Assembly: GCF_013520865.1 (NCBI RefSeq)
Contig: NZ_JACDXJ010000001.1
Span: forward strand, 2,843,001 to 2,907,000
Length of the DNA stretch: 64,000 bases
Origin: Microvirga mediterraneensis
GTDB taxonomy: Bacteria > Pseudomonadota > Alphaproteobacteria > Rhizobiales > Beijerinckiaceae
Reading direction: 5' to 3'
Shown here: positions 1 to 9,197 of the stretch, piece by piece
Numbering within the stretch: position 1 is the first letter of the stretch
Layout: each line of letters opens with the position of its first letter
Position numbers and translations under genes: made by a program
The notes under the pieces: model-generated
Told to the model about the DNA's origin: nothing
Database searches by the model: none
The model's input: only the letters and a program-made list of their open reading frames with translations

Positions 1-298
1 GCTGACCGCCGGCGAGAAGGGCATGCGCTTTGCCCTCCCGAATGCCCGCATCATGGTCCACCAGCCCTCCGGCGGCTACCAGGGCCAGGTCACGGACATC
101 ATGATCCACGCCCGCGAGAGCGAGGCCCTCAAGCGCCGCCTGAACGAGATCTATGTCGGCCATACCGGCCGGAATTACGAAGAGATCGAGCGGGCCCTCG
201 AGCGCGACAACTTCATGACCGCTCAGGCGGCACAGGAGTTCGGCCTGATCGACCAGGTGATCGAGAAGCGCCCCGAGCCGGTCGCCACCCCGGCTTAA
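1..298 (+). CDS. clpP: ATP-dependent Clp protease proteolytic subunit (3' part)
   Basis: This is the C-terminal part of ClpP, the serine peptidase that pairs with ClpX. The 5' end lies outside the window, and the reading frame is open from base 2. Two of the three catalytic residues are visible: the His in [12 protein letters not shown] and the Asp in LERDNF, at the spacing seen in E. coli ClpP. The nucleophilic Ser would lie upstream. The C-terminus ([10 protein letters not shown]) has the family form. clpX follows in the same direction after a 221-base gap containing a terminator, so the two are adjacent but probably not purely co-transcribed. The identification is secure. Confidence 0.95.
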   Translation, partial: LTAGEKGMRFALPNARIMVHQPSGGYQGQVTDIMIHARESEALKRRLNEIYVGHTGRNYEEIERALERDNFMTAQAAQEFGLIDQVIEKRPEPVATPA

Positions 299-306
299 CC
301 CTTAAA

Positions 307-340
307 ACCTGGGGACAAAATTCCCCCAGGTGCGTCTTTT
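307..340 (+). terminator. rho-independent terminator after clpP
   Basis: An 8-bp stem ACCTGGGG/CCCCAGGT (307-314 with 324-331) encloses an A/T-rich loop. A run of T follows a few bases later (336-341). It sits just after the clpP stop, so it should reduce read-through into clpX. Confidence 0.7.
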
Positions 341-519
341 TGCCGAGTAACCTCGTTTCTATTGATCAGGCGGCCTCCGCATGATTGCATATGGATTCGG
401 GAGCATGGCGATTTGGGCGTTCAATTCTTAGCGGCGGAACATTTTGTTAGTTTCGTCGCCTATAACTTAGGTGTGTTGGGTCGGCAGGGGCTGTCCCGGC
501 ACGGATTGGAGATGTGATA

Positions 520-1788
520 ATGACCAAGGCTGGCGGCAACGACTCCAAGAGTACGCTGTACTGCTCCTTCTGCGGCAAGAGCCAGCATGAGGTTCGCAAG
601 CTGATCGCTGGCCCGACGGTTTTCATCTGCGATGAATGCGTCGAGCTGTGCATGGACATCATCCGCGAGGAGTCGAAATCGTCCCTCGTGAAGTCCCGTG
701 ACGGGGTGCCGACCCCCAAGGAAATCAGCCGCGTTCTGGATGACTACGTGATCGGCCAGGAGCACGCCAAGAAGGTGCTCTCCGTGGCGGTCCACAACCA
801 TTACAAGCGCCTGGCCCACGCGACGAAGCACAACGACGTCGAACTCGCCAAGTCCAATATCCTGCTGATCGGGCCCACCGGCTCGGGCAAGACCCTGCTC
901 GCGCAGACCCTGGCCCGGATCCTGGACGTGCCGTTCACCATGGCGGACGCGACGACCCTGACCGAGGCGGGCTATGTCGGCGAGGACGTGGAGAACATCA
1001 TCCTCAAGCTGCTCCAGGCCTCCGACTACAATGTCGAGCGGGCCCAGCGCGGCATCGTCTATATCGACGAAATCGACAAGATCTCCCGCAAGTCCGACAA
1101 CCCGTCGATCACCCGCGACGTGTCGGGCGAGGGCGTGCAGCAGGCTCTTCTGAAGATCATGGAAGGCACCGTCGCCTCCGTGCCTCCCCAGGGCGGCCGC
1201 AAGCATCCGCAGCAGGAGTTCCTGCAGGTCGACACCACGAACATCCTGTTCATCTGCGGCGGCGCCTTCGCCGGCCTGGAGCGGATCATCTCCGGCCGCG
1301 GCAAGGGAACGTCGATCGGCTTCGGCGCTTCGGTCAGCTCCCCAGATGATCGCCGCACGGGCGAGATCTTCCGGTCCGTCGAACCCGAGGACCTGCTGAA
1401 ATTCGGCCTCATCCCCGAGTTCGTCGGCCGTCTGCCGGTTCTGGCGACCCTCGAGGATCTCGATATCGACGCTCTGAAGACCATTCTGCAGGAGCCGAAG
1501 AACGCCCTCGTCAAGCAGTACCAGCGCCTCTTCGAGATGGAGAACGTGCAGCTGACGTTCCAAGACGAAGCGCTGACACTCATTGCCAAGAAGGCGATCG
1601 AGCGAAAGACCGGCGCTCGCGGTCTGCGCTCCATCATGGAGGGCATCCTCCTGGAGACCATGTACGACCTGCCGGGGCTGGATTCCGTCGAACAGGTGGT
1701 GATCGGGCCCGAGGTCGTGGAGGGCAAGGCCAAGCCGCTCTTCATCCACGGCGAGCGCAACGAACAGGCCGCAAGCGCGAGCGCGTAA
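520..1788 (+). CDS. clpX: ATP-dependent Clp protease ATP-binding subunit ClpX
   Basis: This AAA+ unfoldase recognises tagged substrates and feeds them to ClpP in the cytoplasm. An N-terminal zinc-binding domain is visible (CSFC and CDEC pairs within the first ~45 residues). It is followed by Walker A GPTGSGKT near residue 118, the pore loop GYVGED, Walker B VYIDEIDK and the sensor region ending in [10 protein letters not shown] chose the ATG at 520 (422 aa) over the in-frame GTG at 514, because GGAG at 508-511 is 8 bases upstream and the usual MTKxGG start follows. The length is normal for the family. It lies between clpP and lon, the standard alphaproteobacterial order. Confidence 0.97.
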   Translation: MTKAGGNDSKSTLYCSFCGKSQHEVRKLIAGPTVFICDECVELCMDIIREESKSSLVKSRDGVPTPKEISRVLDDYVIGQEHAKKVLSVAVHNHYKRLAHATKHNDVELAKSNILLIGPTGSGKTLLAQTLARILDVPFTMADATTLTEAGYVGEDVENIILKLLQASDYNVERAQRGIVYIDEIDKISRKSDNPSITRDVSGEGVQQALLKIMEGTVASVPPQGGRKHPQQEFLQVDTTNILFICGGAFAGLERIISGRGKGTSIGFGASVSSPDDRRTGEIFRSVEPEDLLKFGLIPEFVGRLPVLATLEDLDIDALKTILQEPKNALVKQYQRLFEMENVQLTFQDEALTLIAKKAIERKTGARGLRSIMEGILLETMYDLPGLDSVEQVVIGPEVVEGKAKPLFIHGERNEQAASASA

Positions 1789-1818
1789 GGGCCGCCGGGG
1801 GACTTCCCATGAACAGAA

Positions 1819-1859
1819 GCGTTGCGGGCAATCTCCTTGAAACCCAAGGCCCGCAACGC
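1819..1859. repeat. 11-bp perfect inverted repeat between clpX and lon
   Basis: GCGTTGCGGGC at 1819-1829 is matched by its exact reverse complement GCCCGCAACGC at 1849-1859, with 19 bases between. No T-run follows, so it is not a classical terminator. The right arm overlaps the spacer of the heat-shock-like promoter at 1836-1866, so an operator, an RNA thermosensor or an mRNA stem are all possible. It does not match CIRCE. Confidence 0.6.
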
Positions 1860-1866
1860 CACATTG
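1836..1866 (+). promoter_or_regulatory. candidate sigma-32-type heat-shock promoter of lon
   Basis: CTTGAAA at 1836-1842 is followed after 16 bases by CCACATTG at 1859-1866. This resembles the RpoH consensus (CTTGAAA ... CCCCATNT) and lies about 150 bases before lon, a gene usually under heat-shock control. It is a pattern match only. Confidence 0.45.
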
Positions 1867-2017
1867 TCTCTTGCGCCGGTGCTGTCCGCTCATCGTTCGA
1901 GGGAGAGCCCGGCGTACCGGATGCAGCCCATAACAAAAGCCTGAGCATTCCGGTTATCCGTCTGACTTCCAGCTCATCCGAGGGGACCGTCGGACGCAGT
2001 CAAAAGGATACCGTCTC

Positions 2018-4444
2018 ATGACACAATCGAAGCCACGTCAGCCTGTCGTTCCAGGCTCGACCGGAACCTATGCGGTTCTGCCTCTGCGCGACATTGTTGT
2101 CTTCCCACACATGATCGTGCCGCTCTTCGTCGGCCGTGAGAAGTCGATCCGGGCGCTTGAGGAAGTGGTCAAGGGGGACCGTCACATTCTTCTGGCCACC
2201 CAGATCGATGCGACGGACGACGATCCGTCCACGGATGCGATCTACAAGGTCGGGACCCTGGCCAACGTCCTGCAACTGCTGAAGCTGCCCGACGGTACCG
2301 TGAAGGTGCTGGTCGAAGGCGCGAGCCGGGCCCAGGTGAAGGCCTATACCCGCACGGATGAATATTACGAGGCCGAGGCGGAGGCGCTTCCGGATTCCCT
2401 CGGCGATCAGGTGGAGGCCGAGGCTCTCGCCCGCTCCGTCGTGTCCGAGTTCGAGAATTATGTGAAGCTCAACAAGAAGGTGTCGCCGGAGGTCGTGACC
2501 GCCGTGACCCAGATCGACGAGCCCGCGAAGCTCGCCGACACCATCGCTTCGCATCTGGCCATCAAGATCGCCGACAAGCAGGCCATCCTGGAGACGCCGA
2601 CCGTCGCTCAGCGCCTGGAGAAGGTGCTCGGCATGATGGAGAGCGAGATCTCCGTCCTCCAGGTCGAGAAGCGGATCCGTACCCGCGTGAAGCGTCAGAT
2701 GGAGAAGACGCAGCGCGAGTACTATCTCAACGAGCAGATGAAGGCGATCCAGAAGGAGCTCGGCGACGACGAAGGTCGCGACGAGCTGGCCGAGCTCGAG
2801 GAGAAGATCGAGAAGACCAAGTTCACGAAGGAAGCCCGCGAGAAGGCGCTGGGCGAGCTGAAGAAGCTCCGCCAGATGTCGCCCATGTCGGCGGAGGCGA
2901 CCGTCGTGCGCAACTATCTCGACTGGCTGCTCGGGATCCCGTGGAACCGCCGCTCGAAGATGAAGAAGGACCTCAAGGCCGCCCAGGATCTGCTCGACGC
3001 TGATCACTACGGCCTCGACAAGGTCAAGGAGCGCATCGTCGAGTACCTGGCCGTGCAGCAGCGCGCCAACAAGCTCACGGGCCCGATCCTCTGCCTCGTC
3101 GGTCCTCCCGGCGTGGGTAAGACCTCGCTCGGCAAGTCGATCGCCAAGGCCACGGGCCGCGAGTTCGTGCGCATGTCGCTCGGCGGCGTCCGTGACGAGT
3201 CCGAGATCCGCGGTCACCGCCGGACCTATATCGGCTCGATGCCCGGCAAGATCATCCAGTCGATGCGGAAGGCCAAGACGTCCAACCCGCTCATCCTGCT
3301 CGACGAGATCGACAAGATGGGCATGGACTTCCGCGGCGACCCGTCGGCGGCCCTGCTCGAGGTTCTCGACCCTGAGCAGAACTCGACCTTCAACGACCAT
3401 TACCTGGAAGTCGATTACGACCTCTCCAACGTGATGTTCGTGACGACGGCCAACACGCTCAACATCCCGGCTCCGCTCCTCGACCGTATGGAAGTGATCC
3501 GCATCGCGGGTTACACGGAAGAGGAAAAGGCCGAGATCGCCCGCACCCATCTGATCCCCTCGGCCATGCAGAAGCACGGTCTGGCGGAGAAGGAGTGGAA
3601 GATCGGCGATGAGGCCCTCCTCATGCTGATCCGCCGCTACACCCGCGAGGCGGGCGTGCGTAATCTGGAGCGCGAGATCGCCAATCTCGTCCGCAAGGCC
3701 GTGAAGGAGATCCTGATCTCCAAGGTCAAGGCGGTCGAGGTCACGACGGACAACCTGCCCGAGTTTCTCGGACCGCCGCGCTACCGCTACGGCGAAGCCG
3801 AGACGGAGGACATGGTCGGGGCCGTCACGGGCCTGGCCTGGACCGAGGTCGGCGGCGAGCTGTTGACCATCGAAGGCATCATGATGCCGGGCAAGGGAAA
3901 GATGACCGTCACGGGCAACCTGCGTGACGTCATGAAGGAATCGATCTCGGCTGCGGCGTCCTATGTCCGCTCCCGTGCTCTCGATTTCGGCGTCGAGCCG
4001 CCCCTGTTCGACCGTCGGGACATCCACGTGCACGTGCCGGAAGGCGCGACACCCAAGGACGGTCCTTCGGCCGGCATCGCCATGGCGACCGCCATCGTCT
4101 CCGTCATCACGGGTATCCCGGTTCGCCGCGATATCGCCATGACGGGCGAAGTGACGCTGCGGGGCAGGGTGCTGCCCATCGGCGGCCTCAAGGAGAAGCT
4201 CCTGGCGGCTCTGCGCGGCGGCATCAAGAAGGTGCTGATCCCCGAGGAGAATGCCAAGGATCTGGCGGATATCCCGGCCAGCGTGAAGAACGGCCTCGAA
4301 ATCGTGCCGGTCGCCATGATGGATCAGGTCCTCCAGCACGCTCTCGTGCGCATGCCGGAGCGGATCGAGTGGGACGAGGCCGCGGAGCTCAAGGGTCACA
4401 AGCCGAGCGTCGAAGACGATTCGGCCGGGGTGATTGCTCACTAA
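2018..4444 (+). CDS. lon: ATP-dependent protease La (Lon)
   Basis: Lon is a cytoplasmic AAA+ serine protease that degrades misfolded and short-lived regulatory proteins. The 808-residue protein shows the N-terminal substrate-binding LON domain ([13 protein letters not shown]), a central coiled coil ([16 protein letters not shown]), Walker A GPPGVGKT, Walker B ILLDEIDK, and the protease domain with catalytic Ser in KDGPSAG (about residue 684) and Lys in GLKEKLL (about 727). The ATG at 2018 has AAAGGA about 10 bases upstream. It has its own likely heat-shock promoter and a strong terminator. The family assignment is certain. Confidence 0.98.
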   Translation: MTQSKPRQPVVPGSTGTYAVLPLRDIVVFPHMIVPLFVGREKSIRALEEVVKGDRHILLATQIDATDDDPSTDAIYKVGTLANVLQLLKLPDGTVKVLVEGASRAQVKAYTRTDEYYEAEAEALPDSLGDQVEAEALARSVVSEFENYVKLNKKVSPEVVTAVTQIDEPAKLADTIASHLAIKIADKQAILETPTVAQRLEKVLGMMESEISVLQVEKRIRTRVKRQMEKTQREYYLNEQMKAIQKELGDDEGRDELAELEEKIEKTKFTKEAREKALGELKKLRQMSPMSAEATVVRNYLDWLLGIPWNRRSKMKKDLKAAQDLLDADHYGLDKVKERIVEYLAVQQRANKLTGPILCLVGPPGVGKTSLGKSIAKATGREFVRMSLGGVRDESEIRGHRRTYIGSMPGKIIQSMRKAKTSNPLILLDEIDKMGMDFRGDPSAALLEVLDPEQNSTFNDHYLEVDYDLSNVMFVTTANTLNIPAPLLDRMEVIRIAGYTEEEKAEIARTHLIPSAMQKHGLAEKEWKIGDEALLMLIRRYTREAGVRNLEREIANLVRKAVKEILISKVKAVEVTTDNLPEFLGPPRYRYGEAETEDMVGAVTGLAWTEVGGELLTIEGIMMPGKGKMTVTGNLRDVMKESISAAASYVRSRALDFGVEPPLFDRRDIHVHVPEGATPKDGPSAGIAMATAIVSVITGIPVRRDIAMTGEVTLRGRVLPIGGLKEKLLAALRGGIKKVLIPEENAKDLADIPASVKNGLEIVPVAMMDQVLQHALVRMPERIEWDEAAELKGHKPSVEDDSAGVIAH

Positions 4445-4466
4445 AACCCTGTTCCTTACGTAACGA

Positions 4467-4504
4467 AAGAAGCCCCTGGACCCCGGTTCAGGGGCTTCTT
4501 TTTT
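4467..4504 (+). terminator. strong rho-independent terminator after lon
   Basis: A 12-bp perfect stem AAGAAGCCCCTG/CAGGGGCTTCTT (4467-4478 with 4489-4500) is followed directly by TTTT, 23 bases after the lon stop. Confidence 0.9.
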
Positions 4505-4640
4505 GATGAAAACTCCTAAAAAACGGCTGATTTCAGCGACTTCGGGACTTGCGTATGGACAAGCTTTGCGCCAAACGGGTTGTCCCTGAAACGGTGGACC
4601 ATTTCCTTTGCGACTGCCGTGATCACTGGAGGATACGATT

Positions 4641-4919
4641 ATGAATAAAGGCGAGCTCGTTGCGGCCGTCGCCGACAAGGTGGGCCTTTCGCGTGGCCAG
4701 GCTGGTGACGCGATCGACGCCGCCATCGAGGCGATCACCGGCGCTCTGAAGAAGGGCGACGAAGTCAAGATCGTCGGTTTCGGCACGTTCGTTGTGACCA
4801 ACCGCGCTGCCGGCGAGGCGCGCAATCCGCGCACCGGCGAGAAGGTCAAGGTTCCCGCTTCCAAGACCCCGAAGTTCCGCGCCGGCGCGGGCCTGAAGGA
4901 CGCCGTCAACGCAAAGTAA
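4641..4919 (+). CDS. hupB: DNA-binding protein HU
   Basis: This is a small basic nucleoid protein that binds and bends DNA as a dimer. The 92 residues match HU throughout: MNKGELVAAVADKVGLSR at the start, the hydrophobic core, the GFGTF turn, and the DNA-binding arm RNPRTGEKVKVPASKTPKFRAG. The ATG at 4641 has a textbook GGAGGA at 4628-4633. It stands alone between the lon terminator and its own terminator. This lon-hup order is common in proteobacteria. Confidence 0.97.
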   Translation: MNKGELVAAVADKVGLSRGQAGDAIDAAIEAITGALKKGDEVKIVGFGTFVVTNRAAGEARNPRTGEKVKVPASKTPKFRAGAGLKDAVNAK

Positions 4920-4948
4920 TCGCTTTTCCCGCGATCTTCGCCTGCGAA

Positions 4949-4988
4949 AGAGGGCCGACGACGCTTGCGTTGTTGGCCTTCTCTTTTT
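4949..4988 (+). terminator. terminator after hupB
   Basis: AGAGGGCCGACGACGC pairs imperfectly (one bulge, G-T pairs) with GCGTTGTTGGCCTTCTCT, and the right arm runs into TTTTT at 4984-4988. It lies 30 bases after hupB and just before tRNA-Val. Confidence 0.7.
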
Positions 4989-5002
4989 ATGTCAGGTCCA
5001 TC

Positions 5003-5078
5003 GGGCGGTTAGCTCAGTTGGTAGAGCTTCGGTTTTACACACCGCAGGTCGGGGGTTCGAGTCCCTCACCGCCCACCA
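5003..5078 (+). tRNA. tRNA-Val (anticodon TAC)
   Basis: A full cloverleaf is present. The acceptor stem GGGCGGT pairs with ACCGCCC, the D stem is GCTC/GAGC, the anticodon loop TTTACAC contains TAC, the T-arm GGGGG-TTCGAGT-CCCTC is canonical, and CCA is encoded at 5076-5078. The outermost anticodon-stem pair (27-43) is a T-C mismatch. Confidence 0.95.
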
Positions 5079-5113
5079 TTTCCTAAAGTTCCGAGCCTTC
5101 AGCGGGTGTTCTC

Positions 5114-5695
5114 TCACGGTGAGCGGCCTCTCTCGCTCTCGGTCAGCCGGTCGAGAACTTTCTCAGGCGCGACGTGGCGCTCCAACTCCTCCAGTTCCGG
5201 ATCGTTCGCTTCCCTGATGCCGAGATGCGCGGCAATGGCGCGGGTCAGGGTCAGCAGGCGCGTGATCTCATGCTCGGACAGCAAATTGGTCTGCAGGTCG
5301 AGTTCCGCGCGCCTGTCGGCCTCCGCAGCTGCGCGATTTTGGCTGATCAGCACAAAAGTCGAGAGGAAGATCGCCTCGACGGAGGCAAAGGTCGCGAGGA
5401 TAACGAAAGTCGGATCGAAGACCGGAATGCCGGGCACGAGCCCGAGATTGATCGCGATCCAGCTCGCCACCAGCACCAGATGAACATAGACGAAGGCCAT
5501 GCTGCCGGAGAAACGGGTGATGAATTCCGCGATCCGGTCCTGCAGGCTCGCCTTCCGCTCATCCTCCCGTCGCTTGTGGTGCAGGGCATCGATATTGCGC
5601 TCGAGGACCGATGCCAGGACATTGGGCTCTATGGGAGGAGTGCTCGGGCTCACGCTCTGTTCCTCCACTCTGTACACGGACTGAGTTTCCTTCAC
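5114..5695 (-). CDS. DUF1003 family membrane protein
   Basis: This 193-residue protein matches the DUF1003 family, whose role is unknown. Residues ~1-60 are hydrophilic and charged. Two membrane helices follow, separated by a short loop with GIPVFDPTF, and then a conserved stretch at the start of helix two and after (ASVEAIFLSTFVLISQNR). The C-terminal ~70 residues are a charged, probably coiled-coil cytoplasmic tail (LDLQTNLLSEHEITRLL). The start is a GTG at 5695 with AAGGA 7 bases upstream. It is convergent with tRNA-Val and has no obvious operon partner. Confidence 0.8.
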   Translation of the reverse strand: MKETQSVYRVEEQSVSPSTPPIEPNVLASVLERNIDALHHKRREDERKASLQDRIAEFITRFSGSMAFVYVHLVLVASWIAINLGLVPGIPVFDPTFVILATFASVEAIFLSTFVLISQNRAAAEADRRAELDLQTNLLSEHEITRLLTLTRAIAAHLGIREANDPELEELERHVAPEKVLDRLTESERGRSP

Positions 5696-5860
5696 GGCAA
5701 GGTCCTTCGCTCCCGCCTTATCGGCTGGATATGAACGGCCGTTGCGTCGAACAAGTTCAGCCTCCCGGACAGCCGAATCTCACACGACACGCCGGGTGGG
5801 CTGGAACGTCGCACCTTGACCGATGAAGTATTCAGGTCCGGATCGAGTTTGGGACAATTC

Positions 5861-5887
5861 CTCCAAGGATTGCCCTCCAAGGATTGC
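5861..5887. repeat. two tandem copies of a 14-base unit
   Basis: CTCCAAGGATTGC occurs at 5861-5873 and again at 5875-5887 with one C between them. It is probably a simple slippage duplication in non-coding DNA. Confidence 0.6.
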
Positions 5888-5970
5888 TCCTGAGACTCAC
5901 CCGCTCCAGCTTCTCTGGACGGGTTTTCGCGCATGTGTGCTACGCTGGTCCGAGTGGGGAGCCAGAAAGC

Positions 5971-5994
5971 AAAAAGCCGGCCTTGCGGCCGGCT
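5971..5994 (-). terminator. terminator of tRNA-Pro
   Basis: Read on the minus strand, the perfect 8-bp stem AGCCGGCC/GGCCGGCT with a 4-base loop runs into TTTTT. It lies 30 bases beyond the tRNA-Pro 3' end. Confidence 0.8.
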
Positions 5995-6023
5995 CGTGCG
6001 AGCTTCGAACTTCAAGAAATTAA

Positions 6024-6101
6024 TGGTCGGAGCGAGAGGATTTGAACCTCCGACCCCTAGTCCCCCAGACTAGTGCGCTAACCGGGCTGCGCTACGCTCC
6101 G
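6024..6101 (-). tRNA. tRNA-Pro (anticodon GGG)
   Basis: Reading the minus strand, the acceptor CGGAGCG pairs with CGCTCCG. The D-arm is GCGC-AGCCCGGTTA-GCGC and the anticodon arm CTAGT-CTGGGGG-ACTAG gives GGG. The T-arm GGAGG-TTCAAAT-CCTCT is canonical and CCA is encoded at 6026-6024. Confidence 0.95.
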
Positions 6102-6242
6102 ACTGCCGAAAGGCTTGGTTCCTCTAACTTTTAACGGGCGCTCGCGCAACCCCTGAAATCGCGTGCGGCGTGGAAAGTCGCTGTTGGCGACCGCGGAGGG
6201 CAAGTTCCCGCATCCTCGACGAGAAATCGATCAGGGGGACAA

Positions 6243-6458
6243 TTATGGCCGTGAGCCCGTCCAGGCGTCGATCGCCTGTTTCAGTCCTTCGGGGAGGTCA
6301 GTCGCCGTTCCGATGCCGGGCGGCGTCCCTGCGGACGCAAGTTCCGACAGGAATGCCCGATACTTCTCGGTCTTCTCCTGGGTCGCGTCGAAGCCTTCCG
6401 CCGGCGTATCGTCCGGCAGCCCCGAGAAGAGGCAAAGCAGTGCGAGAATAGCGCGCAT
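6243..6458 (-). CDS. small hypothetical protein, possibly exported
   Basis: I do not recognise this 71-residue protein. I chose the internal ATG at 6458 because AGGA lies about 7-10 bases upstream and the protein then starts with a short hydrophobic stretch (MRAILALLCLFSG). The rest is hydrophilic (TEKYRAFLSELASAG ... LPEGLKQAIDAW). The frame stays open upstream to 6677, but that extension looks non-coding. No neighbour suggests a role. It could be spurious. Confidence 0.45.
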   Translation of the reverse strand: MRAILALLCLFSGLPDDTPAEGFDATQEKTEKYRAFLSELASAGTPPGIGTATDLPEGLKQAIDAWTGSRP

Positions 6459-6599
6459 GTTTCGTCCTGTTTGGTTGACGTTAAGGAAGTGCGGCCAAGG
6501 TGGCATTTTCACGGCAGGGGAGGTGTGCGCCACGTCACGCCATCGCGGATCCCTCCAATGAGTGAGACGGAAGCTTAACCATTCCAACGAAGAAGTGTA

Positions 6600-6742
6600 G
6601 GTTATAACGCCAGGAAGGGATATGAATCTCCCTGAGAGCGTCCCACGGCGCCCCCAGTGCCACGGCGCTCTCGGCAACCGCTTATTGCGCTTGCTTTACT
6701 CCTGCGTTGTTGCGCAAGACCCCGCCTCCGTGCGGGGCTTTT
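6600..6742 (+). ncRNA. candidate small RNA ending in a terminator
   Basis: This plus-strand stretch lies between two minus-strand genes and has RNA-like structure but no credible protein. GAGAGCG (6634-6640) pairs with CGCTCTC (6666-6672), a small AGGGA/TCCCT hairpin precedes it, and the end is a terminator: CCCCGC (6720-6725) with GCGGGG (6732-6737) then CTTTTTG. No plus-strand gene upstream needs that terminator. The 5' end is a guess based on a TATAAC at 6603. The RNA family is unknown. Confidence 0.4.
6720..6742 (+). terminator. orphan plus-strand terminator
   Basis: CCCCGC/GCGGGG stem, 6-base loop, then CTTTTTG. On the minus strand no T-run follows, so it is oriented for plus-strand transcription although both flanking genes are on the minus strand. 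Confidence 0.65.
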
Positions 6743-6753
6743 TGTTGGTGCTG

Positions 6754-7107
6754 TCAGAAGGGGCCGCGCTTCGCGAGGGCGTCGAACCCGCTTCTCAGCT
6801 GCAGCACGCGTTCGTCATAGGCTTTTCCCAGGCACGCCCGGTCGCCGCCACAGGTCTCTCGCTGCTTGAGCCATGCGACCTGCGCGTCTTCCATATCGCC
6901 GCGGGCTCCCATGCCCAGAAGCGGCTTGAGTTGCGTGTAGAGCACGGACATCTCGACATCCTGGTCGTTCAGCGCCGGATCCGCGCAGACGGCTTTCTCA
7001 TCGAGCGTTTCAGCCTTGGCGCAATCGAAGCTCGCGGCCTCGGCGGGCTGCCGTCCGGCGAACAGCAGGAGTGCCAGGACGGCGAGACAGAACGAATTTC
7101 GCTTCAT
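6754..7107 (-). CDS. LprI/DUF1311-like periplasmic protein
   Basis: A 117-residue exported protein with a clear signal peptide (hydrophobic core AVLALLLFAG, cleavage likely after AEA). The mature part has the four-cysteine pattern of the DUF1311/LprI family: FDCAKAETLDEKAVC near its start, a W-x-K-x-R-x-x-C and an ACLGKAYDERVLQL near its end. LprI-type proteins have been described as lysozyme inhibitors, but most members are uncharacterised, so the function is inferred only. GAGG about 6 bases upstream supports the ATG at 7107. Confidence 0.8.
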   Translation of the reverse strand: MKRNSFCLAVLALLLFAGRQPAEAASFDCAKAETLDEKAVCADPALNDQDVEMSVLYTQLKPLLGMGARGDMEDAQVAWLKQRETCGGDRACLGKAYDERVLQLRSGFDALAKRGPF

Positions 7108-7223
7108 GACGACTATCCTCGAAAGAACTCACGCTGGTGAGAGAACGGCTCCCATCCCTGGAGGCTCCATGAAGGACGGGACGCTTTCGAGACAGCCTTA
7201 ATGAAAAGTAAGGCGAGGGCCGC

Positions 7224-7880
7224 TCAACGGCGCAGCGCGGAAGCATCGCCGGATAGCGCAAGGCGAAGGCCAAGCCCCACCATGATGAGACCGGCGCATC
7301 TTTCCTGCCAGGCGATCAGGCCCGGGCGCCGGGCAAGCCATTCGCCGATCGTCCCGGTGCCGACCGCGACGGCGCCGAGAATGAAGAAGCCCGAAAGCTT
7401 CTGGACACCGCCCAGGAACAGCAACTGGGCCGTCACGGGCCAACCGTTGCCGGGGTCGACGAATTGCGGAAGGAAGGCGAGCATGAACACCATGGCCTTC
7501 GGGTTGGTCAGGTTGTTGATCATGCCCTGCCGCAGGGCTGCGAGGTCCGATACGGGCTGCGGAGCCTTGCGGACGAGGCTATGGGGTCCGAACGAACCGA
7601 TCAGCAGCTTGGCGCCGAGCCACACCAGATAGCCGGCGCCCGCCCAGCGAAGCATCTCGAAGGCCAGGGGCGAGGCCTTGATCAGCGAGGTGACGCCCAG
7701 AGCCAGGAGAGGCAGCTGGATGAGGCCGGCCAGCAGGGTCATGCCGATGGCCGTTAGGACAGCCGTTCGGCGCCCCTGCCCGACACCGCGGCTGAGCAGG
7801 AGAACCATATCGGGCCCAGGGGCGAGCTGCAGGGCCAGGACGGCGGCATAGAAGGTGAGAAAAGTCGAAAGATCCGGCAT
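7224..7880 (-). CDS. LysE/RhtB family amino-acid exporter
   Basis: A 218-residue inner-membrane protein with about six hydrophobic segments and the family's N-terminal motif LAPGPDMVLLLSRGVGQGRR. The conserved mid-protein segment GMINNLTNPKAMVFMLAFLPQFV is also present. Relatives export amino acids or homoserine lactones; the substrate here is not known. The PLP-dependent dehydratase gene lies 73 bases upstream on the same strand, so the pair may be co-transcribed and handle related amino acids. Confidence 0.88.
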   Translation of the reverse strand: MPDLSTFLTFYAAVLALQLAPGPDMVLLLSRGVGQGRRTAVLTAIGMTLLAGLIQLPLLALGVTSLIKASPLAFEMLRWAGAGYLVWLGAKLLIGSFGPHSLVRKAPQPVSDLAALRQGMINNLTNPKAMVFMLAFLPQFVDPGNGWPVTAQLLFLGGVQKLSGFFILGAVAVGTGTIGEWLARRPGLIAWQERCAGLIMVGLGLRLALSGDASALRR

Positions 7881-7953
7881 GCCTTGGCCTTTGGGCAGGT
7901 CCCGTGCCTGCTACGGATAGAGCAGGTTCATCGAGAACCCGGCAGACGTCAAC

Positions 7954-8919
7954 CTAGACCGATTGACTGCGCCAGGCGTCGAGATCCTCCAGGGACAGAT
8001 TCGAGCCGCAGAGCACGAGGCCGATCACGCTGTCATCCGGCAGGGATGGGGCGACGGCCTCGGCGGCGGTCAGGACGCAGGCGGCTGCCGGCTCGCAGAG
8101 GAGCTTCTCCGTTTGGAGCAGCCAGCTCACGTCCTTGATGACCGGCTCGTCGTCCACAAGCAAAATCTCCTTCAGGAAAAGCTTGGCGGCTGCGACGGTC
8201 CGGTGGGTGGCGAAGGGTGCCGCCAGGGTGCGGGCGATGGAAGTCGGGCGAATCGTCACCGGCTGATCCGCCTTGAGCGCTTCCGTCATGGTCTGCGCGC
8301 CGGTCGGCTCCACTCCGTAGACCGTCAATGACGGGCGCATGGCCTTCAGGGCTGCCGCCACGCCCGACATGAAGCCGCCGCCGCCGATGGACACGAACAC
8401 ATGGGTCAGGTCCGGAATGTCCTCGAGGAACTCGAGGCCGAGCGTTCCGTGTCCGGCGATGATGGCCGGGTCGTCATAGGGATGCACGAAAAGCCGCCCC
8501 TGGCGTTGGTAATCCTCGGCCTTCGCGAAGGCTTCCGCCGCATCGTCGCAGAGCTCGACCCGTGCGCCGAATTTCGTGGTCAGGTCGATGTTGAACCGTG
8601 CCGCCGTCTTCGGCATCAGGACGAGGGCATCCAACCCGAGGGTTCCCGCCACACGGGCGACGGCAATGGCGTGATTGCCGCCCGAGACGGTGACGAGGCC
8701 GCGGCGGCGCTCATCGTCGTTCAAGGTCAGCACTTTGTTGAAGACGCCCCTGACCTTGAACGAGCCTGCGAGCTGAAGCGCTTCCATCTTCAATGCGGTG
8801 CGCCGGCCGAGCCGAGCGGAAACATCGGCGCTTTCGTAAGCCGGAGTGCGTCTGACTCGTCCCGCGATACGGATGCGGGCGGCTTCGATGTCGGAAAGCG
8901 TCACGTCGAATGCGGTCAT
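7954..8919 (-). CDS. PLP-dependent threonine/serine dehydratase family protein
   Basis: A 321-residue fold-type II PLP enzyme. The PLP lysine is in GSFKVRG (about residue 54), the cofactor-phosphate loop is SIGGGGFMSG, and a C-terminal CGSNLS contacts the pyridine nitrogen in relatives. It has only the catalytic domain and no ACT regulatory domain, as in catabolic threonine dehydratase and serine/threonine racemases. The reaction is probably deamination of L-Thr/L-Ser to the 2-oxo acid, but related eutB-like hydroxyectoine enzymes cannot be excluded. It is followed by a LysE-type exporter. Confidence 0.85.
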   Translation of the reverse strand: MTAFDVTLSDIEAARIRIAGRVRRTPAYESADVSARLGRRTALKMEALQLAGSFKVRGVFNKVLTLNDDERRRGLVTVSGGNHAIAVARVAGTLGLDALVLMPKTAARFNIDLTTKFGARVELCDDAAEAFAKAEDYQRQGRLFVHPYDDPAIIAGHGTLGLEFLEDIPDLTHVFVSIGGGGFMSGVAAALKAMRPSLTVYGVEPTGAQTMTEALKADQPVTIRPTSIARTLAAPFATHRTVAAAKLFLKEILLVDDEPVIKDVSWLLQTEKLLCEPAAACVLTAAEAVAPSLPDDSVIGLVLCGSNLSLEDLDAWRSQSV

Positions 8920-9197
8920 TGAAGGTGTCCGTGGGAGGAGCGTTCAGAATGGGAACGGATCTGCCGGGCAAAGCGGCGACGGGATCATGCGAGCGACATC
9001 GTCGCTTCGTCAACGGGCGGAGATTGAAATAAGCGCCGATAAACCGGCTTGACCACGGGCTCGATAGAATCGGATGCTTACGCCTTGTTCAGCGGCATCG
9101 GGTCCAAAAGTCGACTTGCGCTTGCGAGGGCATCCGATGCTCAATCCCTCGAACGGCGCATCGTCACAGCCGCACGATGCGCAAGGAGATGTGCCTG

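Larger units (their letters stand above)
5696..6023. other. gene-free stretch before tRNA-Pro
   Basis: I see no convincing gene here; the short open frames lack coding character. It holds a tandem duplication of a 14-base unit beginning CTCCAAGGATTGC (5861-5887) and, at its right end, the tRNA-Pro terminator. The promoter of the DUF1003 gene is presumably at its left side. Confidence 0.6.

Noticed and set aside
1819..1859. CIRCE element before lon
   Set aside because: The repeat arms do not match TTAGCACTC/GAGTGCTAA.
2000..4909. 969-aa open frame opposite lon and hupB
   Set aside because: It is the antisense shadow of two certain genes in GC-rich DNA; no family features and heavy His/Asp/Arg/Leu bias.
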